DNA of 64,000 nt from Athripsodes cinereus (taxonomy: Eukaryota > Arthropoda > Insecta > Trichoptera > Leptoceridae): the NCBI GenBank assembly GCA_947579605.1, contig OX388314.1, positions 8,742,001 through 8,806,000 on the forward strand. The letters are read 5' to 3'. Below the pieces are notes generated by a model. The model was not told the origin of the DNA. It ran no database searches and was given only the letters and a program-made list of their open reading frames with translations. Below are positions 1 to 11,005 of this stretch, piece by piece (position 1 is the stretch's first letter; each line of letters starts with the position of its first letter). A program made the translations under genes and the position numbers.

Positions 1-485
1 CCGAGCACCATTCCTCTCAGCCAAATATATTTTCTTGGTCATTCTGTCCTCATTCATTCTTTCCACATGCCCAAACCATTGTAACTTATTTATATTCATC
101 CCTGTAACCACACCAACTTTCATTCCACATTCCTTTCGTATATAACTGTTACACACACAATCTCTCAGACTTTTACCACACATCCTTCTCAACGATCTCA
201 TTTCTACCACTTTCATCCTTCTTTAAACATGTCCACGTCTCACTTGCATACATGAGTGTTGGCACTTAGATAGCAGAGTGCACTAACCATTTAGCTGTGG
301 TAGATCTGTTCCTATTTGCAATTATTTCAATATTTGCAATACTTTCACACTTCCCATCTCTCGTGAACAAACTATCCAAGTACACACATTCGTCAACTTG
401 CTCTAACACTTTGTTGTCAATCATTACCTGTCATACTGTTCTCTCACTTCCTCTTTCAAAGACCATGACTTTGGACTTCTTTTAC
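1..485 (-). mobile_element. LINE-A remnant: 3' part of a non-LTR retrotransposon ORF
   Basis: Read on the minus strand, the sequence carries a decayed downstream part of a LINE reverse-transcriptase ORF. Recognisable motifs in order are VMVFERGSER (about 475-445), YLDSLFTRDGKCES (about 388-345), PTLMYASETW (about 262-228, just after an in-frame stop) and WFGHVERMNEDRMTKK (about 82-30). These match the C-terminal region of a LINE ORF abundant in Lepidoptera, which ends in ...VCKDR.KW...SAYP. The frame is broken by stops and small indels, so this is a pseudogene, and it is cut by the window edge at base 1. Other copies of the family lie at 14225-15110, 34605-34800 and 56975-57330. The clade (RTE-like or other) is unresolved. 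Confidence 0.72.
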
Positions 486-489
486 ATCA

Positions 490-1365
490 TAAAATCATTT
501 AATAAATACTTAGCATTTTCACCTTCAGAGGCATATACTGGTTAAATGGCTGCATAATGATAGACATCATCTAACTAAGGATATTCTCACAATTACACAT
601 CCATGAAAATATGCTGTTAACTGTAATATTTTACATTAAAGGGAAAATAAAACAGACTCAGAATTATAATATAAAACTATTTAATAAAAACAGTAAAATA
701 AATATAAGAAATATGTAGTGTAGTACAAATGCACTTTTTGGCGAATGGAGCAGATATCAAAATCATCCTGGACGGCCTTTCCTATGTTTTCTTTTATAAT
801 TCTTCTTATAGAACTCACAGATAATCCTGAAAGAAATGAACATTGAAATTCATCAGCAATACAGTAATTTAACTTCCTAGAAACACGGGATTGTCATATA
901 AGTGAGTCATCGAGACATTCCATACACAATCATTTAATGATGCATTATTATTAAGCATCTGAGACATTCACTTCAGCTTTTTATTTAGCTTATTCTAATA
1001 TTCGGTAAAATAATTTGCCTTTTTAAGTAAATTCATTACATTAAATATATTTTAAGAAGGCACAGAATTGAATAGTAATCTTGTAATAGAAATACAATTA
1101 AGTGTCGTCAAACATAAAAAAAAACAATTTAAAATATTAAGACAGTGCTTACCAGTGTTGTTTGGAAAACATTGTTAATGTACCAGGGTAGTTTTTGAGC
1201 TTAAAACTCCGCTTAACACTGGGAATATTTCTTGAAAACATTTTTTTTAGATACACTACGTATTGTTTTATTCAGTTTTATATTTTTTAAAGTCTTTTAA
1301 AATCAAAACAAAGTCACAAAATTTACCGGATCACCAAACGCCATACAATTGACAGGTCGGACAGT
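490..1365. other. No recognised feature
   Basis: AT-rich sequence with poly-A/T runs. I see no convincing coding region, RNA gene or element end here. Confidence 0.5.
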
Positions 1366-1369
1366 GTTG

Positions 1370-1862
1370 CCAGTGTAATAAAGTAGCATTCACACTGGAT
1401 GATCATTCAGAGTGTCAGGGTCAAACCTGTTCATCGAAAGTGAACACGTCTGTTCTCATTTGTTCATCCTATGCTCTCACTGCCATGTCAACACTCTCAG
1501 TCATGTTGTATGTATTTTGACATATTTTCGTACAAAAATATAATTAAATAAGTAAAAAAAATAAAAAAATCCCTTAAAACTAATCAATATAGTTCTCAAC
1601 TGCATAATAATTTTGTAAATGATTCTGACATTCTATACAAATTCATAGAGAATAAAACAAAAAATAAGAAAAAATTTGTTTATGGTCGTTTCAGTGAAAG
1701 GTCCTTTCATCGAAATTATGACGGGCTGTTATCGCTTTCATCCGTCATCGCTAGTGATCACTATTGATGAAACGCCCGTTCACACCTTTTTATCTTGGAG
1801 GTTCATCCGGAGTGATCACTGAAAGTGAACAAATGTGAACGACTCTTTAGAAAACTGACGAT
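1370..1862. repeat. Unclassified repeat-like block with GTGATCACT motifs
   Basis: The block is richer in G+C than its surroundings and repeats short related pieces: GTTCATCGAAAGTGAAC near 1431, TTTCATCGAAATTATG near 1704, AGTGATCACTATTGATG near 1752 and AGTGATCACTGAAAGTGAAC near 1812. The palindromic core GTGATCACT recurs at 28752, 62998 and 43966, in two cases inside repeat family R6. This suggests a degraded DNA element or a shared repeat; ends and target duplication could not be fixed. Confidence 0.35.
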
Positions 1863-1899
1863 ATATTTTATTCCTATACTATTTCGAAAATTTAGCGAT

Positions 1900-1910
1900 G
1901 GGGGGGGGGG
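1900..1910. repeat. Poly-G homopolymer
   Basis: Run of eleven G. A second run of eleven G occurs at 6262-6272. Such tracts are prone to sequencing and assembly length error. Confidence 0.9.
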
Positions 1911-2450
1911 TAGAAATTGAAAGATGAAACGGAATTGTGAACAGTATGATTTATATCATGTTGGAGTAAAAATTATATTTTTCACATGTGTAAGGTCCCA
2001 TTGTGCGGTATTTTCTGGGCAAAATGCACGTAATTTTGGTCACACAATCTGGCAACCCTGATTTTGACACTTAGTATCTCTATGCTTATTATGACAGTTT
2101 TTACGTTTAGTGTTTGAAATTCTATAATTATTTTGAATTTAGAATACTTTCATGAAATTTAAAATTACTGCAAACCATACAATAATAATTTTATCAATAG
2201 ACAGTATCTTAATATCTAATTTTGAAAATCTTATGTTTTTAGATGCATGTTTTGAATAAATGAAATACTTCTAATGAAACAGATTGATGCAAGCATAATA
2301 TTGAAATGATATCCTTTACAAAAGTGCCTAACTACCATTATGTTAAGTGCAAGTTTTAGAAATGTTATCTATGGCTTGGTATAGTTATATTATGAGATAA
2401 TCACACCCTTTTCTCTCACACCCTTTTCTGTGTTTGTTATAACAGATAAC
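1911..2450. other. No recognised feature
   Basis: AT-rich sequence without a supportable gene or element end. Confidence 0.5.
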
Positions 2451-2454
2451 TTTA

Positions 2455-2790
2455 TTTAGAAATTAAAAGAAACTCAGAATATCCTACAATAAAATAAGAA
2501 CACATATCAATAGTATTGTTGTAGATATGAGTTTTTTTTATTTTATTTTGACGTTTACCTTACTTTGACAAAAGAACATTGAAGCATCATTGAATTAGTT
2601 CTGTGTTTTTGATATTATTGGTAACCATATTTTGAAATAAAAAGAAACTATGAATATCAACAATAAAATAAGAACACATATTAATAGCATGGTCGTAGAT
2701 GTATGAGATTTTTAGTGATTTTCAAGTTTACCAAACATCGACAAAAGATCGTTGATACATCATCATTTATAAATTAAATCTTTATAAAAG
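2455..2790. repeat. Diverged tandem duplication, about 174 bp offset
   Basis: Two neighbouring blocks share the same order of motifs: AAAATAAGAACACATAT at 2491 and again at 2665, followed in each by a GTAGATATGAG or GTAGATGTATGAG motif, TTTACC, a GACAAAAGA motif and a TTGA.(A)CATCAT motif. The copies differ by many substitutions and small indels, so the duplication is old. No coding potential is seen. Confidence 0.6.
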
Positions 2791-3435
2791 TATACATATT
2801 AAATGTTTTCAGCTCGCCTACTGGATGAGACATATCGTACAGAGGACATAGAAAACACAAAACAAACAAACAATATGCACCAACTAAAATATATATTTGT
2901 GTGCATTCTGTGTGTGTCACGTCGGCCATTATGAAATTAGCCCAAGATGTCAAAAATATGCAATTTTAACTCGCATAATTCAGAAGTTTTTATCATAACC
3001 AAACACAATAATTTATAATCAAAATAATCCTTAAATGTTTAATTTCAGTATTGATGTATTTCTCATTACATCCATTGTGAAATTAATTCAATACACTGAA
3101 AAATGTTCGACCATGAATATTGCTACTTACAAAAACTTTCAGAGATTTTCATACATTTGACTGCCAATTTTGTGACATAAATTGTAATATCTTTATCAAT
3201 ATATAAGGTATTTAAAATGTTTTTGGCCTTGAACGTGCCCAGGAGATGAGACCTTGTATAGAGTGTATTATTTTACTTCTGTCTTTCTTTATTTCAGAGT
3301 CCATTGAGGACATACGTACATACATACATACGAACGGACTCAAATATTTATGTGTGGATTGCTTCGTTACTTCTTTGGTTTGAAATAAATAAAGATTCTT
3401 TCGAAGAACTCTCACAACAACTAATATGCTTGTGT
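2791..3435. other. No recognised feature
   Basis: AT-rich. Short ACAT(ACAT)n steps occur near 3313-3330. Nothing else could be identified. Confidence 0.45.
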
Positions 3436-3439
3436 CCTA

Positions 3440-3535
3440 AAACTGGGCTAAGCAGTCAGCAGTAGAAATCAAACCCGGGATCTTTCGGTTAAAAGTTCGA
3501 GACTATCAGTCCATCAGGAAACATCGACCACCTCA
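3440..3535 (-). mobile_element. tRNA-like SINE fragment
   Basis: On the minus strand the sequence shows a pol III-type B-box-like stretch (CGGGTTTGATTTC) about 45 bases after an A-box-like TGGACTGATAGTC. This spacing fits the tRNA-derived head of a SINE. No cloverleaf with proper stems can be drawn, so it is not a tRNA gene. The body and tail were not traced. Confidence 0.4.
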
Positions 3536-3654
3536 ATGGGGCACTTGCAGATTTTTTTTTATTACATAAAATTGTAAATTAGTATGAAAGAAACACAACC
3601 ACAATTTATTTTAATTTTTCTTGCACTGTTTTCTTAGATATTAGCTTGAATTGT

Positions 3655-3795
3655 ATTTTCTCGGAGTGATCAAAAACGATGTGGCGGCACTGTGACGTCA
3701 CGGAGTCCAGTGAATCATAATAACTTTCGAACCACAGATTATAATCTCATACACACATGGGACTCCGCGACGTCATCAGCTATCAAAAACCATTG
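3655..3795. repeat. Short repeat with TGACGTCA motifs
   Basis: Contains GTGGCGGCACTGTGACGTCAC near 3680 and a GCGACGTCATCAGC stretch near 3767. A related stretch lies in inverted orientation at about 58715-58855 (reverse complement reads GGCGGAGCACTGTGTGACGTCA). The pairing of GACGTCA near both ends of each copy suggests a small DNA element, but no target duplication is clear. Confidence 0.4.
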
Positions 3796-3799
3796 AGCT

Positions 3800-5215
3800 T
3801 GTTTTGCCAAACGTCAACAATTTTGGATTTCATTTTTGGAAATTCTCCATAATTTAGATATTTTTTTTTTTAACTGACATGTTTGTGTTTTCCAACCTCA
3901 AATTTACTTAATTCGATCATTTTTATTGAAGATCACCCACGACTGCAAGTGGCCCATTATACATATATTTTTTTTGTATGGTATCTTTTTTCAATTTATT
4001 ATTTAGATATTGCCCGAGTGAAGTCAGGTTGAAAGTTAGTCGGTAATGTAATAATAACAGAAGCAAGTAGTCCCAACGAGCAGTGGGGACACGTGTAAGC
4101 TGTTCAGTGTCAGTGCTGAAGGAAAGGGCCCAGACAAACATGTACCTTCCTTTTCCTGCTGTTACATTTCAATTATTGTAGAGTGTGACAACATTACAGT
4201 AGTTTTCAATTATTATTGTCAAATATTAATTTATTTGATAAACTTGTCCAAAACGTTCTCTGGAGAATAGGTTTGTTTGTGTTAGTTTCCCAGTACATAT
4301 GCGCTAGAGTTAATAGAAAATTAAAGTGGTACTAGTAATATTAACGGACCCCATAAAGATTATCATTCTGTGGTGTGATATATTCCTAATTTCATCATAA
4401 AAACTATAAAACGTCTGATTACCACAGTATAAATGTATAGACCGATGACTATACAAGCATGATACTCATGTAAATGTCGAAAACGACTATCCTCAGGTAC
4501 CGCGGGATTGGTATGCACGTATTATTTTTGACTAAAGTCACTTCGAGCATTGTAGGGCTAAGATCAATACAAGATTAAGATCGTATTTAGATTGTGTTAT
4601 GAGTAAATTTCGAAAAATTCTAAGATTCATTAGAAATCTATATAAACTGTTATAAACTGCTGTTTGGAAACAAGTTTACAAAGATTTTTGTTAAATTCTT
4701 TGCAATGCAGATGAGATGAAAAATGTTATTTGTTCATCAAATAGAGAAACCGGTCAAACATTTTCTATACAAAGCAATGTAAGAAATGGTATTAATGCTA
4801 TTGAAATGTTTTGTACATTAATACATATGTAGGTATTATGGATGTATTTTTATAATAGGAAAATTAAGTACTTACAATTTATTTTTTTATTAAAACATTT
4901 CACAATACAAGTACCAATATATTTTATTATAACAAGAATAATATATGAAATATATTATATACATTATTTACAGATAAGCCATAATAGTCTCATGGCTGTA
5001 TTGTGGCCGCAAAACATACAAATAAACAAATACAGTTAATAGGTAAGTCTCTAAAAATAACAAACAATTATAAAACAAAACAAAAATATAGTTATTTGGA
5101 GTTATAGTTTTATATATAGTAAGTTTCCAAAAGAAAAAATACAATGAATTTATTAATCACTTAGCAATATAAATACATACTTAATTCAGTTTTTAATTAT
5201 TTTCTCTAATAAAGT
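3800..5215. other. No recognised gene
   Basis: Mostly AT-rich. The GC-richer patch 3915-4145 is open in one minus-strand frame for 72 codons, but the residues match no family I recognise. A weakly similar stretch appears at about 35975-36035, so it may be part of an old repeat. Confidence 0.4.
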
Positions 5216-5217
5216 TT

Positions 5218-5280
5218 TTGATCCATCCGTTCTCTCTGCCTACCCCGCTTGGGTTACGGCACGAGAGAAAAGTGTATAAG
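5218..5280 (+). mobile_element. LINE-A 3' tail fragment
   Basis: The plus strand reads VLSAYPAWVTAR, matching the end of the LINE-A ORF (SAYP.W.TA), followed by a short 3' region. It is a severely 5'-truncated copy. Related tails are at 9405, 15070, 34605, 44305, 53690 and 56975. Confidence 0.55.
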
Positions 5281-5340
5281 TATTTGATGAAAGATTTTAT
5301 TTCAAGTACCGAATTAATTCACTCAAATCATAACACTTAC

Positions 5341-5385
5341 AATTTAGTTAATTACTTCCGTGTAGCGGAAGTGATTAATTAATTA
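5341..5385. repeat. Imperfect hairpin
   Basis: ACTTCCG at 5354-5360 faces CGGAAGT at 5366-5372 around a five-base loop, and the pairing extends outward through AT-rich flanks to a stem of about 20 bases with a few mismatches. It could form a cruciform. It is not linked to any element end. Confidence 0.55.
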
Positions 5386-5936
5386 GAACAAAAAATAGTA
5401 TTGGATATCTGAAAAGTCTGGGAAAGAAAGAAAAATAATTAGCTACTGTTGCAAAAAAATTAATTACGTGTAGGTGGAATATAAAATTAAATTTTGTGTT
5501 GTAAACAGTGATTTTTTATGATTAATGAGGTGTCTGCAGAAGAATGTGTATTTCTCCTATCATTCTTCATTATTTCTCATGCAATATTATGCTGTGTTTG
5601 TGTTTGTAATATTCTTTTATATATTAAAGTAATTTTTTCTCTCCATTTTCTTTGGTCGTTGACCACAGTAATTCAAATCTGTTTTTTTATTATTTTATTA
5701 TATTCAACCAGCAATAAGATTTCTATTTTTCAATTATTATTTTTCAGTTTTTTCAGTTGTTTCGTGTTTGGGTATACACGGTTCATTATATTAATCATAT
5801 TTATTTAAATAATTCTCTATACGACGACAGAATAAGTGTCGCAATTCTCTACACAGAAAATAATTATCCTTCTCTCAATAGACGTGTGCTACAAAAAATA
5901 TATAATATACGATAGCGAAATATGACGACTTCTTAT
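5386..5936. other. No recognised gene
   Basis: T-rich sequence. The stretch 5518-5808 is open for 96 codons but codes only a Phe/Ile/Leu-rich string typical of T-rich DNA and is rejected as a gene. Confidence 0.5.
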
Positions 5937-6090
5937 AATCAAATTTCAAATTCATTTATTTCCTCAAATAAGCATATACAATCAAATATAGTTCAATTAT
6001 TCATAAATGCCAATAAAGCTAATTACATTTTGCCACCTCACTAGGCTAAAGCCTGTGTGGAGGCTGATAGTACAATCAGTAATATATGTG
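5937..6090 (-). repeat. Probable LINE 3' tail
   Basis: Minus-strand reading gives a GC-richer block with AGGCTTTAGCCT (a short hairpin), then AATAAAGC-like and GAAATAAATGAA stretches, the arrangement of a retrotransposon 3' UTR ending in a polyadenylation-type tail. No ORF remains, so family assignment is tentative. Confidence 0.35.
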
Positions 6091-7438
6091 CAAAAAACAA
6101 ATTTAGACATCATAATAAACACACCAATAGACTATAGAGATCAGAAAAAAATTGTGTATAAATCAGTAGCAATATTATAGAGAGAAATAAAAACTTGTTA
6201 GATATAAACGGAATTATAAATGTATATTTGAATTGATTGATAGAATTATATGCATATGAGAGGGGGGGGGGGTATCATTCAAGACTTAGCATTATTTTTT
6301 AAAAATGCCATTGTTTTTATAACTTTTCTCCTAGATTCGACCAGGCATAGTCTAAAGAATTACTGTAACGAAAAAAAACGATAAATCAAGAACAGCCTTC
6401 ATATACATATGACATAATTTTTTTTAATTGAAAATAATACAAAAAAATAAAGAAATACATAAAACTAAATGACTCACGCCAAATCTAAATAAAAGATTTG
6501 TCGGCGTGTTCTCTTACAACGTACTATATACCTACATACATATATAAACCTAACACGACATTAGCCCAAACAAAAAATTAATTATTAGTTACATATAAAT
6601 CCACACTTTATTTGTCAATTTTTTTGCAATATTTGTACTGTTGCATTTTTTAAAAGATGCCGGCATCATATTAAATATCTTTGGTACGTTATATTCTAAT
6701 TTTCTTTTTTCGTATTTATCATTAAATTTGGGGACTACATATCCTTCATTAAACTTAAATCAAATTGGTATTATATTTTTATTAAATAATTTATATTTTT
6801 AGGTAGGTATTAAAACAAAAAATATAAACATTAAATATAAACCGACATTTTTTGTCATGAGAATGCGATTATCCTTTGGGTCATCAACCCATGACAAATA
6901 AATTTGTTGAGAGATGATTAACAAGTAAAAGTCAATTTAAATCAATCAAGTAATTTAAATAATCGCCTCGTGCCACCAACACCGGAAGGATTGTACCTAC
7001 CTATATTGTATCAAGGTTGGATATTGCTAATAATAATAATAATACCCTTTTCAGTAAATAGAAGGTAGCTTTAAAGGGATGCTATACACATAGGTTGAAC
7101 AAAGACCAGCGTGTAGACATCTTTCTTTAATGACCGATTTATGGCAATTGAATTGTAAATAGCCAGGCAGCATATTATATTTTTACCTCTGATTTTTTCT
7201 GTTCATTGTTCTATATTAGTTCTAGCAAATACCTTTACAAAATCTAGCTGATGGATATTTACTATTCTTTTTGTACCTTGGTGGAATTAGGGTAAATTGG
7301 GGTAATGGCCCTACATTCAACTAAATGGCGCTTGTATCAAAGGAGTTAAATAGTTTAACCAAACCGAACCGGAGTCAAATCGAACTAGTTATGCACATAT
7401 AAATAAACGGTCAGTATATAAACTAGATGACTTAATGT
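6091..7438. other. No recognised gene; one small hairpin
   Basis: AT-rich. CACGCCAAATCT at about 6476 faces AGATTTGTCGGCGTG at about 6495 as a bulged hairpin. A (TAA)n run lies near 7030. Nothing coding is supported. Confidence 0.45.
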
Positions 7439-7439
7439 A

Positions 7440-7870
7440 GTGCCATCCCTCACAGGAACGCCATGGCGACGTCGCCGGCTACGTAGCCAAATAATTCATA
7501 TCGAAATGTATTGGAATTACGAATTGGCTACGTTACCAATCGTAGAAGGAAGTGTCTGTCCGAAAATTGGTCCGAACTACAGTTTTTTTTTAGATTATTG
7601 TCGAAGAATCGTGTGAAGGTTTGTTTGTTAGTCAAGACTGTTTGAGCTCAGTTTTTATTAATTAATACTTTGGAGACAATCAGTCAAAGTGATTCGCGGT
7701 AAAATTTCGACAAAGTTTTATTACAAGTATTGTGATAAAGTTTTCACGAACTGACTTTGAGTGACCTCCGAGTTATAAGGAATTCAATAACCTATAATCT
7801 TTAAAGTACTGTGTGGTTCACGAAAAACACTTTTTTACACTGTGAGTAATTAGAATTACAAAAAGTCTTA
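7440..7870. other. GC-richer island; possible 5' exon or element end, unresolved
   Basis: This block stands out from the AT-rich surroundings by its CpG content near 7461-7490 and by less homopolymer. It contains an inverted repeat (ACGTAGCCAAATAATTC near 7479 against GAATTGGCTACGT near 7519). A short open stretch of seven codons starts at 7463 (MATSPAT then stop), and a GTGAGT splice-donor-like motif lies at about 7840. These fit either an untranslated first exon with promoter or a terminal piece of a DNA transposon. No protein homology supports either reading. Confidence 0.25.
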
Positions 7871-7889
7871 ATTAATACATTAAATAATG

Positions 7890-7970
7890 CTCAGAACTTT
7901 TATCTTGTTAAAATGAAAAGAGTAGGAGACTAATTCTTTGCTGGGTGCTCTTCGGAACAAAATGATATTA
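7890..7970 (+). repeat. R4 repeat fragment
   Basis: Contains AGAGTAGGAGACTAATTC followed by TTTGCTGGGTGCTC, matching the end of the best R4 copy (61590-61960: AGAGTGGGAGACCAATTC, CCAGGTGCTCC). Only this end of the unit is recognisable. Confidence 0.5.
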
Positions 7971-8750
7971 AGAAATATAGGTTTAGTGGGATGTACTGCG
8001 AAAAGAATAACTTTTAAATTAATAACTTTTGTTTAAATTTAATTGAATTGGTAAAAACAATAATACTCGTAACAAAACAATAGATAAATATTTTGCTGAA
8101 GTGCCTACCTAAAACTTGTAATGAATTATTAGTTTTATAAACGATTGTGTTTAAATCTCTTACATATGTCTTGTCTCTAATAATATGACCTCTCTGTCAT
8201 AATATCTCATACGCCCTGAATATCTTGAATTTCAAGTTGACACTGAGAGCAACTGGTCTGATGGCTACAACATTAATTATGAAGGAAGGGTTTTAATTCT
8301 GCTTCTGGTTTTCGCGGAAGGCATCAAATTAAATTAATTTAATAATATTCTAAGTGCTGTAAATGGTGCATCCATTAGTAAATACATACGTTAATAATGA
8401 AAAGTATACCTAGTATCTACTGAAACAAGACAAGTTTTCTATGCCACGTGTAAATTAACCCCGTCTCCTCCGGTCAACTTGTGACATTGGCAGGTACCTA
8501 CTTCCTTACATCACACAACCAGGTGACACAAGTGTGTTTATATAACGTTAACATCAGCATGATAATATGATGTATTAAGTAATGGATAAACAGTTTTATA
8601 GCGCATATTGCATAGGCGTGGTCATTAGAGAAAAGAACTTTTTGTTGATATTGTTAAAACTCTTTATTATTTCATTAAAAGTTATAGTTCTCAAATTTTC
8701 TCGTGGTAGGTACTCAGTATGGTGCCGATAACCACTATAAATACTGTACG
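7971..8750. other. No recognised feature
   Basis: AT-rich sequence with no supportable gene or element boundary. Confidence 0.45.
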
Positions 8751-8759
8751 TGTTTCTTA

Positions 8760-9256
8760 TAGTGTTGTGGAATTCTCAAGAAATAATTATTCGAGAAATT
8801 TACCAATAAATTTCTCGAAGTAGAGAATTTTCGGAGATTTTTTTTAATTTTATTATTTAACAGTATAATAATAATAAACACTTTATTCAATCAATCAATA
8901 ACAATGTACAAATGTTGAGACAATTTATCACCAATATAGCTACAATTAATTATGGAAACAAAAAATGTTAGGTACCTACATAGAAAAAAAGTGCTAATAA
9001 CTGATGGTTGACACCCCACATGCCCATATTTAAGTTAAAAAAAATTGCAGGTACGTAAGTATATGGAAAAAGTGTTAATAACCTCTGATTTGGGCCTTAA
9101 TCAGCCCCACAAATTTTTGGATCAATCAGATTGGCTGTGAAGTATACTGGGCGAAAGGTCATAATACCACTAAGAAGAATTATGGAGAGAAATTTCTCTT
9201 CCATCAGAGGATGGAAGAGAAATTTCTCTGGAGAATTTTCTCTTCTCACATCACTA
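8760..9256. mobile_element. Non-autonomous hAT element, 497 bp
   Basis: Flanked by a perfect 8-bp target duplication GTTTCTTA (8752-8759 and 9257-9264), the size made by hAT transposases. The termini read TAGTGTTGTGG on the left and, inverted, TAGTGATGTGA on the right, followed on both sides by degenerate GAATTCTC/GAGAATT motifs (8772-8826; 9180-9246) that can fold into hairpins. No transposase remains. The interior includes a TTTATTCAATCAATCAAT stretch near 8882 that looks like an older inserted retrotransposon tail. Confidence 0.75.
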
Positions 9257-9289
9257 GTTTCTTACTAATGCATCCTTCTTCTTCTTTTT

Positions 9290-9365
9290 ATTATTACTAC
9301 TACCAATACTATACCATCGTGGCACATCCCATACAAGTCCTCTCCGAGCCAACAAAATAAAAAGT
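9290..9365 (-). repeat. R4 / LINE-type 3' tail fragment
   Basis: Has the (TAC)n run followed by ACTATACCATCGTGGCACATCCC and a CTCTCCGAGCC block, matching the tail end of the R4 unit at 61590 read on the minus strand. The remainder of the unit is missing. Confidence 0.5.
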
Positions 9366-9404
9366 ATTGTAGTGATGTGTACGCAAGAGTAGGAGAAAGT
9401 GACA

Positions 9405-9465
9405 CTTGATCCTTTTTGCCTGCCCCACAAGGGAAACGGCGTAATATTACGTATGTTTATATGTT
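9405..9465 (+). mobile_element. LINE-A-like 3' tail fragment
   Basis: TGCCTGCCCCACAAGGGAAAC followed by a GGCGTAAT-type end and a TATGTTTATATG tail resembles the last codons and tail of LINE-A type elements (compare 5218 and 15070). Very short. Confidence 0.4.
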
Positions 9466-10015
9466 TTTGTGAAGAATGTTCATATTACATGGACCAAATA
9501 GCCTTTTTAAAATTGTCAATAAATTTATTTCTTAAAACTTTATTTCTGTTTGATTAAAAAACGAGTAAGAATTAATTTACGCATGATAATTGAAAGGCAG
9601 TTTGAAATCTTACTGTAGATCAAAAACTTTAGTAGATAGTATATTCTATTGGTTCTTTATCAAGAACAACTTCATTATTAAGTGTGTTCTCAGTTTACAG
9701 AGTTGACAAAACACAAAACAAATATTTTCCACATGAACCAATTATTTTCAAGTTCAACGCACAGTTAGTAAGATGTAATATCGCGTTGTCGCGATTTGCA
9801 CAAACAAAACCTTCTAACATTACCTATTTAATAATGATGACATGTACATATCTAATTTGTTTAGATAAATAGACTTAGGCGAGTCACGTGAGTTTGATTA
9901 CAAACATCCAAATATTCTACAAAGGCAGCCGTTCTGGCATGAAGCTAAGTAGAGATAAGACAAAGAAGTGTAGAAAGGACTTAATCAAAATGTTTCAAAA
10001 CGATAATATTATTAA
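9466..10015. other. No recognised gene
   Basis: AT-rich. A 62-codon open stretch at 9684-9872 has no recognisable motif and normal stop spacing around it. Confidence 0.45.
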
Positions 10016-10019
10016 GTTC

Positions 10020-10110
10020 TCATAGCAGATCTTCATCCATGGGGAATGGAAGCTGACAGCGAATCGTCAGATCCAAGTGGGAGGCCTTTGTACAATAAAT
10101 ATTACGCACT
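10020..10110 (+). mobile_element. Possible RTE LINE C-terminal remnant
   Basis: One plus-strand frame gives RIVRSKWEAFVQ, comparable with the end of RTE-type ORFs (DR..W..LGEAFVQQW). The similarity is short and the frame is otherwise broken, so the assignment is weak. Confidence 0.3.
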
Positions 10111-10114
10111 ACAG

Positions 10115-10545
10115 AGGAAATGAGTAAAGTAAATATTCATCTTTAGAAGTAATATTCAAACAAATATTCGATTATACTCGCATACAAAAAGTATTTTTCA
10201 TTTAAAAAAGACACAAAACAATCACCTAATTAGACACAAAACAAGAGTACAATTAGATAATAGAACAACGTTGACTCAATTTTAAAAAATTAAAAAAAGA
10301 AATTTGGTCAAGAAATTAATATAATAAAATAATTTTAAAATTGAAATGATATAAATATTAAATGTCAAACAGAAAAACAAATGGTCAGTTAGTTAAAAAA
10401 TCACAAATTAAGGTCAAATGGTTGTATATTTATATACAGCAAATTATAAATACTATTTTATAAATAAGAATTCACAACATATACATGGACTCATCTCACC
10501 AAAAATGATAAATATTACAGAATAAAAAACAAGTAAACTTTAAAC
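10115..10545. other. No recognised feature
   Basis: Very A-rich sequence, no support for a gene. Confidence 0.5.
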
Positions 10546-10550
10546 CTCGA

Positions 10551-10823
10551 CTACCCATTGTCAGTTTGTGCACATAAAAATTTGATGATGTCAGATCTGT
10601 ATTTGAGGAAACTGTCAGCAAAAACATTTGTGTTCTCACCAACCAGATTACCAAGTCTATGAAGTCTGTTTATTGGAGTATGGTACGTATAGTTATTTCT
10701 AGTATAAGACTCGTGAAAAGTTACAGATTGTCTGGTATTTCTAAAAGGGACATTAAATTGGATCAGTTCAATCAGTTCAGGAGAATCGATTGCACCATTT
10801 AGAATCTTGTGTATATAAAACAT
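10551..10823 (-). pseudogene. LINE ORF C-terminal fragment (jockey/CR1-like), 90 codons
   Basis: The minus strand is open for 90 codons. The residues HKILNGAIDSPELIELIQF followed by NVPFRNTRQ, then N.YTYHTPINRLHRLGN and ADSFLKYRSDI, match the conserved C-terminal region downstream of the reverse-transcriptase domain in jockey/CR1-type LINEs (pattern LNG.IDSPELL..I.F.VP...TR, P..R...L.N, F..S...FR). The natural stop is retained (10551-10553), but everything upstream of the first Met is lost, with a stop just before it. It is therefore a 5'-truncated insertion rather than a host gene. Low GC and a lack of other frames fit long neutral decay. Confidence 0.68.
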
Positions 10824-10854
10824 TATTTCTTACAAGAGAAAAACACACATGTAA

Positions 10855-11005
10855 GTCGTTCTCTCCACGTCAATAAAAGTTGAGATATTCTGGATGGAAC
10901 TGAAGATGTTTAATGATGTAAAACGAGATTTTATATGAATACTTGTCTTTTACAGGACACTTGAAAAAAGTAAGAGGCCCATTGTTTACCTGGGACTCCA
11001 CGAGA
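10855..11005 (+). repeat. R4 repeat fragment
   Basis: Successive matches to the R4 unit at 61590-61960: TTCTCTCCACGTCAATAAAA, GAGATATTCTGGATGG, a CTTGTCTTTTACAGGACAC block and AAAAGTAAGAGG. The order is conserved; the copy is diverged and truncated. Confidence 0.55.

Noticed and set aside
3915..4145. 72-codon frame with Leu run as a secreted peptide
   Set aside because: The Leu run comes from a (TAA)n-type tract on the other strand; no signal-peptide layout or homology is evident, and part may belong to an old repeat.
5518..5808. 96-codon hydrophobic open frame that could look like a membrane protein
   Set aside because: Residues reflect T-rich DNA (Phe, Ile, Leu), there is no family motif and no conserved start context.
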